A stretch of DNA of 7,459 nt from Sedimentisphaerales bacterium (GTDB taxonomy: Bacteria > Planctomycetota > Phycisphaerae > Sedimentisphaerales > SM23-30), in assembly GCA_030634605.1 (NCBI GenBank), contig DAOWAK010000051.1, positions 1-7,459 on the forward strand. The letters are read 5' to 3'. The notes beneath the pieces are model-generated. The model saw only the letters and a list, made by a program, of their open reading frames with translations, was not told where the DNA came from and searched no databases. This document shows positions 1 through 6,400 of the stretch, piece by piece (the first letter of the stretch is position 1; each line of letters begins with the position of its first letter). The position numbers and the translations under genes are program-made.

Positions 1-165
1 AAAGAAAAGGTCCTCGCCGCCCGCCGCGCCGGCATCGGCACCGTCGTGCTGCCCGAAAGAAACCGCAAAGACCTGATTGATCTGCCTAAAGAGGTCCAGC
101 GGCAAATGAAATTTGAATTTGTCCGCAAGGTTGACAAAATACTCGAAATTGCGTTAAAACAGTAA
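1..165 (+). CDS. lon: ATP-dependent Lon protease, C-terminal end (5' part outside window)
   Basis: The reading frame is open from base 1 and ends in TAA at 163-165, giving the last 54 residues of a larger protein. It opens with K-E-K-V-L-A-A-R-R-A-G-I and continues with L-P-E-R-N-R-K-D-L and D-L-P-K-E-V. This is the conserved end of the Lon proteolytic domain. In E. coli Lon the first lysine of the equivalent KEK motif is, as I recall it, the lysine of the Ser-Lys catalytic dyad, so the window starts almost at the active site. The nucleophilic serine, the AAA+ module and the N-terminal domain lie upstream and cannot be judged. Lon is a cytoplasmic ATP-driven protease that degrades misfolded and short-lived regulatory proteins. 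The tail ends soon after the final helix, without the longer extension of E. coli Lon. Identification is firm despite the short piece. Whether it is co-transcribed with the STAS gene 71 bases downstream is unknown. Confidence 0.93.
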   Translation, partial: KEKVLAARRAGIGTVVLPERNRKDLIDLPKEVQRQMKFEFVRKVDKILEIALKQ

Positions 166-236
166 ATAAGCATATTGCTGCCGTGATCGAAACCTGAAAA
201 CTCAACCGAAGCCACCCTCTTTTTCGGGAGATAAAA

Positions 237-599
237 ATGTCGGACGAGTCCAGTCTGAATATAACAGAACAAGACGACATCAGCGTCATCGGTTTTGCCA
301 ATGCCGCAGCGCTCAACGCCTATAGCATTGCCGATACCGCCAAGGAGCTTTATGCCCTGATCGACAAGTTCGGCCGGCGACGGCTGCTGCTCGATCTGTC
401 CACCGTTCAGATGCTCTCCAGCCAGTCGCTGGGGGTATTCCTGACCATGAAAGAAAAGCTCAAACAGATCGACGGCAAATTGGCAATCAGCGGCATCGAT
501 CCCAAATTGTACCGCGTCTTCAAAATAACCAAATTGCAGGAAGTTTTTGAATTTTTTGACGACGTCGAAACCGCCGTCAGCCAAATGAAAAAGGATTAG
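237..599 (+). CDS. STAS-domain protein, anti-sigma factor antagonist type
   Basis: A 120-residue single-domain protein with the STAS fold pattern: a beta strand around 13-20, a helix around 31-44, the strand L-L-L-D-L-S at 50-55, then the active loop M-L-S-S-Q-S-L-G at 59-66 followed by a helix, a strand K-L-A-I-S-G at 81-86 and a C-terminal helix. Aligned by eye with Bacillus SpoIIAA (F-M-D-S-S-G-L-G), the phosphorylated serine corresponds to Ser62, while the preceding Asp is replaced by Ser61. In that family the unphosphorylated protein binds a serine kinase/anti-sigma factor and releases the sigma factor; phosphorylation switches it off. The partner kinase, phosphatase and sigma factor are not in the window, so the target is unknown. 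The start is supported by GGGAG at 226-230, six bases before the ATG. There is no signal peptide or membrane segment, so it is cytoplasmic. It could instead serve a non-sigma phospho-relay, since lone STAS proteins have varied partners. Confidence 0.88.
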   Translation: MSDESSLNITEQDDISVIGFANAAALNAYSIADTAKELYALIDKFGRRRLLLDLSTVQMLSSQSLGVFLTMKEKLKQIDGKLAISGIDPKLYRVFKITKLQEVFEFFDDVETAVSQMKKD

Positions 600-605
600 C
601 AACGC

Positions 606-636
606 TGTCGTTAATCACCTGAAAAATTAATCGACA
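606..636. repeat. Inverted repeat (10-bp stem, one bulge) in the leader of the ACT gene
   Basis: TGTCG-TTAAT at 606-615 pairs with ATTAA-(T)-CGACA at 626-636. This gives ten Watson-Crick pairs with a single unpaired T at 631 and a 10-base loop. It lies between the STAS stop and the Shine-Dalgarno of the ACT gene. No T-run follows on either strand, so it does not look like a factor-independent terminator. It could be an operator, an mRNA processing site or a stabilising hairpin; the sequence does not decide between these. Confidence 0.55.
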
Positions 637-666
637 CTAAATAAAATTAATTATGCGAGGGCCGTC

Positions 667-1131
667 ATGCATATCGAAACACAATTTTCCGTTTTCCTGA
701 TCAACAAGCCCGGCGTTTTGGCCCAGACCCTGAACGAATTGGCCAAAGATAAAATCAACATCATCGCCATGACCATGATGGATTCGGTCGAACACGGCGT
801 GTTGCGGCTGGTTACTGCCAGCTCAGCCAAGACTCGCAAAGTGCTTCAGCAACTGGATAGCTCAGCCAACGAATCCGAAGTGCTCTGTGTCAACCTGTCC
901 AATAACTCCGGCGCGTTGGCTGAGGTTGCCTCCAAATTATCCAAAGCCCACATCAACATCTCTTACGCTTATTGTACTGCCGGCGCCCGCGGCGGCCGCA
1001 CCACCGGCGTGCTTAAAGTCGCCGACGTTAAAAAAGCCATGAAAGTGCTCCAGAAAACCTCCCAGAAAAAGGCCGCTAAAAAAACCACCTCCCGCCGGGT
1101 CGGCCGCGTTTCACCAGACCGAAGAAAATAA
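667..1131 (+). CDS. Tandem ACT-domain regulatory protein with basic C-terminal tail
   Basis: A 154-residue protein made of two ACT domains. The first spans about residues 5-66, with the glycine turn N-K-P-G-V-L-A and the stretch M-D-S-V-E-H-G-V-L-R-L-V. The second spans about 73-130, with N-N-S-G-A-L-A-E-V and I-N-I-S-Y-A-Y-C-T. ACT domains usually bind amino acids or other small ligands and control enzymes or regulators allosterically. No catalytic domain is attached, so this is a free-standing ligand sensor or regulatory subunit; its ligand and target cannot be read from sequence. Residues 131-154 form a tail with ten Lys/Arg out of 24, unlike the mildly charged domains before it. The start is supported by GAGGG at 657-661, five bases before the ATG. 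The protein is cytoplasmic, with no signal peptide. Similar two-ACT proteins are, from memory, common in planctomycetes. It lies 67 bases after the STAS gene and may share its transcript. Confidence 0.85.
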   Translation: MHIETQFSVFLINKPGVLAQTLNELAKDKINIIAMTMMDSVEHGVLRLVTASSAKTRKVLQQLDSSANESEVLCVNLSNNSGALAEVASKLSKAHINISYAYCTAGARGGRTTGVLKVADVKKAMKVLQKTSQKKAAKKTTSRRVGRVSPDRRK

Positions 1132-1133
1132 GC

Positions 1134-1157
1134 ACCAGGACAGTTTGGTTTATTTTT
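1134..1157 (+). terminator. Weak terminator-like element after the ACT gene
   Basis: ACCA at 1134-1137 can pair with TGGT at 1146-1149 across an eight-base loop, followed directly by TTATTTTT at 1150-1157. The T-rich tail and position just after the stop codon suit a terminator, but four base pairs is a poor stem. It is offered only as the best candidate for ending the left transcript. Confidence 0.2.
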
Positions 1158-1278
1158 GCGGGTTTGTTTGTGATCGAAAGCATGCTTTTGTGCAGTTAAA
1201 CATTTCACCAGGCACAGAGTATGTTTATTAGACCGTCAATAAATGGAAACTTGCGATCTTAGAGTTCCTGAATAGCGG

Positions 1279-1308
1279 TTTTTACTGCGATACGGATTGC
1301 AGTGGAAA
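1279..1308. promoter_or_regulatory. Candidate operator: dyad upstream of the metal-efflux genes
   Basis: The core is ACTGCGAT (1284-1291) facing ATTGCAGT (1296-1303) around a four-base centre, ACGG. Seven of eight positions in each half are exact complements and the eighth is a G/T mismatch. The symmetry continues weakly outwards, with TTT at 1279-1281 opposite AAA at 1306-1308. It lies about 26 bases upstream of a TATAAT box, where a regulator of the adaptor-pump genes would bind. It does not match the CueR or CusR box sequences I know. No regulator gene is in the window. The symmetry is seen directly; the operator role is inference. Confidence 0.35.
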
Positions 1309-1333
1309 ATTAAGGGCGGAAATGCATACAATA

Positions 1334-1339
1334 TATAAT
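1334..1339 (+). promoter_or_regulatory. Possible -10 box (TATAAT) for the adaptor-pump operon
   Basis: An exact TATAAT lies 62 bases before the adaptor start, in the only sizeable gap ahead of these genes. No good -35 partner is present: the bases 17 upstream (1311-1316) read TAAGGG, and TTGCAG at 1297-1302 is too far away. The surrounding DNA is AT-rich, so a chance match is quite possible. If real, the weak -35 would fit a promoter that needs an activator. Confidence 0.25.
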
Positions 1340-1401
1340 ACCTGCCGGCTGCAGCAGATGTTTACTTATTGGGCACACAAACGTAGAAAAATAAAAAGCT
1401 A

Positions 1402-3384
1402 ATGGTTAATAAAATGAAATTGTTTGTTAAAATACTGGTGCCGACGGTGATAGTGCTGTTGATCGTGGCGGTGTTTGGCCTGGGATACCGTTTGGGAGTT
1501 TTTATTGGCCCTTCGGGTACGGCAGATCAGCAGCCGGCTGATGAGCAATCTGCATCGGCGGAGCAGTTCTGGACCTGCTCGATGCATCCGCAAGTCCGTA
1601 AGAGTAAACCCGGCCTCTGCGATTTTTGTCCAATGGAACTGATACCGGTCAGCAGCGATCAAGGCGGCAAACTCGGCCCGAGACAATTGAAACTTAGTGC
1701 CCAAGCTGCCCTGTTGGCCCGGGTGCAACTGGCGCCGGTCGAACGCAAATTTGTTACCGCTGAAATCCGTATGGTCGGCAAAATTGCCTACGATGAAACC
1801 CGCCTGGCCTACATCAGCGCCTGGGTTCCTGGTCGGATCGATCGGTTGTACGCCGACTACACCGGCATATCGGTCGGGCCCGGCGAGCATCTGGCGGAAT
1901 TTTACAGCCCGCAACTGCTGACCACCCAACAGGAACTGATCCAGGCGTTAAAAATTCTCAAACAAAGCGACCAGCAGAGCTCTCTGCAAACCATTCGGCA
2001 AACCGCCCAGCTAACTGTCGATGCGGTGCGGGAGCGGCTGCGTTTGTGGGGACTCACTCAAAAGCAGATTGCCGAGATAGAAAAGCAGGGACAACCTTCG
2101 GACCACATGACTATCTACGCTCCGATCAGCGGGATCGTGGTCGAAAAGCACGTTAAGCAGGGGCAATATGTCGAGACCGGCAGCAGGATTTTTACCATTG
2201 CCGATCTGAGTAAGGTTTGGGTAATGCTCGAGGCTTATGAGTCGGACATTGCCTGGATACGTTATGGCCAGCAGGTGGAGTTTGAGACCGAAAGTTATCC
2301 CGGCAAAAAATTTACCGGTAAGATTGCTTTTGTTGATCAGGTTTTGAATTCGCGAACCCGAACCGTCAGGCTCCGGGTGAACGTGGATAATGCTCACGGC
2401 AAACTCAAGCCCGAAATGTTCGTGCGGGCGGTGGTTCGGGCCCGGCTGACCGAAGACGGCAAGGTGTTGGCACCTGATCTGGCGGGTAAATGGATCAGCC
2501 CGATGCACCCGGAGGTCATCAAAGACTCGCCCGGTCTGTGCGACGTTTGCGGCATGCCGCTGGTGCGTGCCGAAACGCTCGGTTACGCCGGTGCCGAAAC
2601 CGGCAGCAGTCAGGCTCCGCTGGTTATTCCTACCACTGCTGCATTGCTGACTGGAAAAAGAGCGGTGGTTTATGTAGCAGATCCTGACGAGCAGGGACTT
2701 TACCAGGGGCGTGAAATCACCCTGGGTCCGCGAGCCGGCGATTACTACATCGTTCGCGACGGCCTGACGGAAGGTGAAATGGTGGTCGCTCAAGGCAACT
2801 TCAAGATCGACAGCGCCGTGCAGATTCTGGGCAAGACCAGCATGATGAATCCTGATAGCCAAGCCCACCCGGCAGAAAAAACTTCGGCAGCGGTTTCGTT
2901 CAAGCCGGAAATTGTTGGTCCGTTGGCTGAACAACTGGGAAAGATTTTCACGGATTATTTTGAAATTCAGTACGCGCTTAGCCACGACGATTTCGACCGG
3001 AGTATTCAGGGGTGTGAAAAACTGTTGCAATCGGTGGCTCAAATCGAACCGACCCAGCTGTCGGACCGGGCGTGGCAGGTGTGGCAAAAAGAAACCGACG
3101 ACATTAATAAAACTACCACGCGGATGCGCACCGCGGTGAACATCGAAAGAATCCGCCGGGAATTTGTGATGCTGTCCGAATCGATGCTGATGGTCGCTCG
3201 TCGTTTCGGTTCCGGCACCAGCAAAACTGTATTACGCATGCATTGTCCGATGGCTTTTGACAATCGTGGTGCGGACTGGCTCCAGAATAAAAGCGCTGTC
3301 GAAAATCCTTATTACGGGGCGGTAATGTTTAGCTGCGGCTCCGAGGTGGAAAATCTTACCAAGGCCGAAAATAAGAATCCCTAA
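1402..3384 (+). CDS. cusB: CusB-type periplasmic adaptor with two heavy-metal-binding domains and a C-terminal DUF3347
   Basis: This 660-residue protein is the periplasmic adaptor (membrane fusion protein) of a heavy-metal RND efflux system. It links the inner-membrane pump to an outer-membrane channel. Order of parts: an uncleaved-looking membrane anchor at about 8-34 with no lipobox cysteine; a heavy-metal-binding module at 57-83 (C59, M61-H62-P63, C73, C76, M78); a lipoyl/hairpin region about 138-260 including W-V-P-G-R-I and Y-A-P-I-S-G-I-V; a beta-barrel about 266-348; a second metal module at 364-390 (M368-H369-P370, C380, C383, M385); a membrane-proximal domain about 407-480; and a DUF3347 domain about 505-650 with H614-C615-P616-M617, N-P-Y-Y-G and C645-G646. 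Soft Met/Cys/His ligands and the pump's methionines point to Cu(I)/Ag(I). It is far longer than E. coli CusB (about 400). The start has no clear Shine-Dalgarno; an ATG at 1414 is an alternative. The pump gene follows downstream on the same strand. Confidence 0.93.
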   Translation: MVNKMKLFVKILVPTVIVLLIVAVFGLGYRLGVFIGPSGTADQQPADEQSASAEQFWTCSMHPQVRKSKPGLCDFCPMELIPVSSDQGGKLGPRQLKLSAQAALLARVQLAPVERKFVTAEIRMVGKIAYDETRLAYISAWVPGRIDRLYADYTGISVGPGEHLAEFYSPQLLTTQQELIQALKILKQSDQQSSLQTIRQTAQLTVDAVRERLRLWGLTQKQIAEIEKQGQPSDHMTIYAPISGIVVEKHVKQGQYVETGSRIFTIADLSKVWVMLEAYESDIAWIRYGQQVEFETESYPGKKFTGKIAFVDQVLNSRTRTVRLRVNVDNAHGKLKPEMFVRAVVRARLTEDGKVLAPDLAGKWISPMHPEVIKDSPGLCDVCGMPLVRAETLGYAGAETGSSQAPLVIPTTAALLTGKRAVVYVADPDEQGLYQGREITLGPRAGDYYIVRDGLTEGEMVVAQGNFKIDSAVQILGKTSMMNPDSQAHPAEKTSAAVSFKPEIVGPLAEQLGKIFTDYFEIQYALSHDDFDRSIQGCEKLLQSVAQIEPTQLSDRAWQVWQKETDDINKTTTRMRTAVNIERIRREFVMLSESMLMVARRFGSGTSKTVLRMHCPMAFDNRGADWLQNKSAVENPYYGAVMFSCGSEVENLTKAENKNP

Positions 3385-3394
3385 CAACATGCGT

Positions 3395-3412
3395 CAGGAA
3401 TGATGATTCCTG
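3395..3412 (+). promoter_or_regulatory. Hairpin in the adaptor-pump intergenic leader
   Basis: CAGGAAT at 3395-3401 and ATTCCTG at 3406-3412 form a perfect 7-bp stem with a GATG loop, ten bases after the adaptor stop codon. Only CCTTT follows, not a long T-run, so full termination is doubtful. A hairpin here could act as a partial terminator, an RNase processing barrier or a 3' stabiliser that sets adaptor and pump levels separately. It is clear in sequence; the role is inference. Confidence 0.45.
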
Positions 3413-3437
3413 GCCTTTAATGCTGACGAAAATTCAT

Positions 3438-3471
3438 TTTGTTAGAGCGAAAAATTTGTTAGAACGAAAAA
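3438..3471 (+). repeat. 17-base tandem direct repeat before the pump start
   Basis: Two adjacent 17-base units, 3438-3454 and 3455-3471, share the pattern TTTGTTAGA(G/A)CGAAAAA and differ at one base only. The period is not a multiple of three, so the copies would be read in different frames if translated from the upstream ATG at 3420. This favours a non-coding leader. It ends 17 bases before the preferred pump start. It may be a recent slippage duplication or a paired binding site. Confidence 0.7.
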
Positions 3472-3488
3472 AAATAGGGCTGAGAGAT

Positions 3489-6400
3489 ATGGACCCGCGT
3501 TTGCCGAACACTAAAACTGATTCCACCTCCCTGATCGACCGGTTTATCGGTTTTTGCCTGAATAAGAAAATCATTATTTTTCTGCTGGTCTTTGGAGTTC
3601 TGGGCGCGGGTTATTACGTTGCTCCTTTTGACTGGGACTGGAAAGACCTGCCCCGCAATCCGGTAGCGGTTGACGCGATTCCCGACATTGGTGAAAACCA
3701 GCAGATTGTTTTTACCAAATGGCCCGGCCGATCGCCCCAGGACGTGGAAGACCAGATCACTTACCCGCTTACGGTTTCGTTGATGGGGATGCCCTCGGTC
3801 AAGACGGTACGCAGCCTGTCGATGTTCGGGTTTTCGAGCATCTATATAATTTTCGAAGATGATGTGGATTTTTACTGGTCACGTTCGCGCATCCTGGAAA
3901 AACTCAACAGCCTGTCGCCTCAGACGCTCCCGCCCAATGTTCGGCCCACCCTGGGCCCGGACGCCACCGGCCTGGGGCAGGTTTTCTGGTACACCCTGGA
4001 AGGTCATGACGAACAGGGTAATCCAACCGGCGGCTGGGACCTGCACGAGTTGCGCACTATCCAGGACTGGTTTGTGCGTTACGCGCTCAGTGGAGTGGCA
4101 GGGGTCAGTGAGGTCGCTTCGGTGGGCGGGTTCGTTCAGGAATATCAGGTCGATGTTGATCCGGACGCTATGCGGGCGGCTTCTGTCCGGCTGGACGAAG
4201 TCATCGCCGCGGTCAAAATGTCCAACCTCGATGTCGGCGCCCGCACCATTGAAATCAACAAAGTCGAATATATAATTCGCGGTTTGGGTTTTGTAAAAAA
4301 GCCGGCCGATCTGGAATACGCGGTAATCAAGGTCAATGATAATGTTCCGATTTATGTCAAGGATGTTGCTCATGTAACTTTGGGGCCGGCATTGAGACGC
4401 GGCGCGCTGGATAAGTCCGGCACCGAAGCCGTCGGAGCGGTGGTGGTGGTTCGTTACGGCGAGAATCCGCTGGAAGTCATTAAAAACATCAAACGTAAAA
4501 TCGAGGAAATCTCACCCGGCCTGCCGAAAAAGACCCTCGCCGACGGCACGGTCAGCCAGGTTAAAATCGTTCCCTTTTACGACCGTAGCGGCCTGATTAA
4601 CGAAACTCTCGATACGCTCAACTCAGCTTTAACCGAGGAAATTCTGGTTACCGTTATCGTGGTGCTGATAATGATTCTGCACTTGCGGAGCTCTCTGCTG
4701 ATTTCGGCGCTGCTGCCGCTGGCGGTGCTGATGTGCTTTATCGCCATGAAGGTTTTCAAGGTAGATGCCAACATTGTCGCCCTTTCCGGAATCGCCATCG
4801 CCATTGGAACCATGGTGGACATGGGAATAATTGTCTGCGAAAACATTGTCAAGCACCTCGACCAGTCGCGTCCGGGTGCTAAAACCGGTGAGGTTATCTA
4901 TCGGGCGGTTCGGGAAGTCGGCTCAGCGGTCATCACCGCGGTGGCCACCACCATAGTCAGTTTTCTGCCGGTCTTTACCATGCAATATTCCGAGGGCAAG
5001 CTTTTCAAACCGCTGGCTTTTACCAAAACTTTCGCCCTGATCGCCTCCATAATCGTTGCTTTAGCGGTGATCCCCCCGGTGGCTCAGTTGCTTTTCGCCA
5101 AGCGCTCCCGGACCCGCCTGATCGCCCTGATCGGCTACGGAACTCTTATCGCCGCAGGAATAGCGGCGGCACTGCTGATCACCTGGTGGGTTGGTTTAAT
5201 TCTGGTCCTGATCGGTTTGTACCATTTTTCCCGGCAGTTGATACCCGACAGTTGGCAAAAAATTGTTCAGTATCTCAGCACCTTCGTGATTGTGCTGGCG
5301 GTGGCGATTATTCTGAGCCGGCACTGGCTGCCTTTGGGGCCGGAAAATGGACTACTCCGCAATTTCATTTTTGTCGCAGTGCTGATCGGATCGCTACTGT
5401 TATTCTTCCAGCTTTTTCAGCATTTTTACGTCCCGATATTGCGTTGGTGTTTGAACCACAAAATCTCCTTTATGATGCCGCCCTTATTTATTGTGCTGCT
5501 GGGCGCAACGGTCTGGCTGGGTTTTGATCGGGTTTTTTGGCTGCCTAAAGTAGTGCGACTTTCCCCGCCGGTTACTTATCTGGCCCATAAGTTTCCCGGC
5601 CTGAGCAAGGAATTTCGACCGGCTCTGGATGAAGGATCGTTCCTTTTCATGCCCACCACCATGCCGCACGCTTCCATCGGTGAAGCTCTGGACGTACTGC
5701 AAAAACAGGACCTTGCCATCGATCATCTGCCCGAAGTTAAAACCGTGGTCGGCAAAATCGGACGGGTGGAATCGTCGCTCGACCCGGCACCGGTTTCCAT
5801 GATCGAAACCGTCGTGATATATCAGCCGAAATACCTTGAAGACGAACAGTCCCGACGACGTCTGACTTTTCGGTTTGACGCCGACGACACTGATTATTTC
5901 CGTGACGAACATGGTGAACTGGTCTCCGCTGCCGATGGTGAACCTTACAAGGTTCGCGGCCGCTTCGAACGTAATGAAAATGGCCGACTTATCCCTGAAA
6001 AAAACGGCCAACCATTTCGCTTGTGGCGACCGCCGCTGGATCCCGACCTGAATCCCGACCGTCCCGAATTCAAGGGTGTTGAAAAGCCCAACGATATCTG
6101 GGACGCCATCGTCCAGGCCGCTGAAATCCCCGGCACCACTTCCGCCCCCAAACTTCAGCCCATCGAAACCCGACTGGTCATGCTGCAAACCGGCATGCGC
6201 GCCAACATGGGTGTCAAAATCACCGGTCCCGATCAGCAGACCATCGAAAAATTCGGCCTGGAAATCGAACGTCACCTCAAGCAGATTCCCGCCATCAAAC
6301 CAACTTCAGTTTACGCCGAACGCATCGTCGGCAAACCTTACCTGGAGATTGACATCGACCGCCGGGCCATCGCCCGCTTCGGCATCAAAGTGCAGTCGGT

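Noticed and set aside
206..230. Hairpin CCGAA (206-210) with TTCGG (223-227) covering part of the STAS Shine-Dalgarno
   Set aside because: Five base pairs with a 12-base loop is too weak to claim translational control or a lon terminator.
1209..1262. Short open frames in the 1132-1401 gap, such as the ATG at 1221
   Set aside because: The frame ends after 13 codons and there is no Shine-Dalgarno or family resemblance.
1399..1929. Minus-strand open frame of 176 codons opposite the adaptor gene
   Set aside because: It lies wholly opposite a well-supported gene, and its translation shows no recognisable family. Other long antisense frames at 2011-3087 and 5484-6275 were rejected for the same reason.
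3420..3488. Upstream ATG at 3420 as the pump start
   Set aside because: It adds 23 residues unlike the N-terminus of CusA proteins, spans a 17-base tandem repeat that breaks frame, and has no Shine-Dalgarno at a suitable distance. It remains possible.
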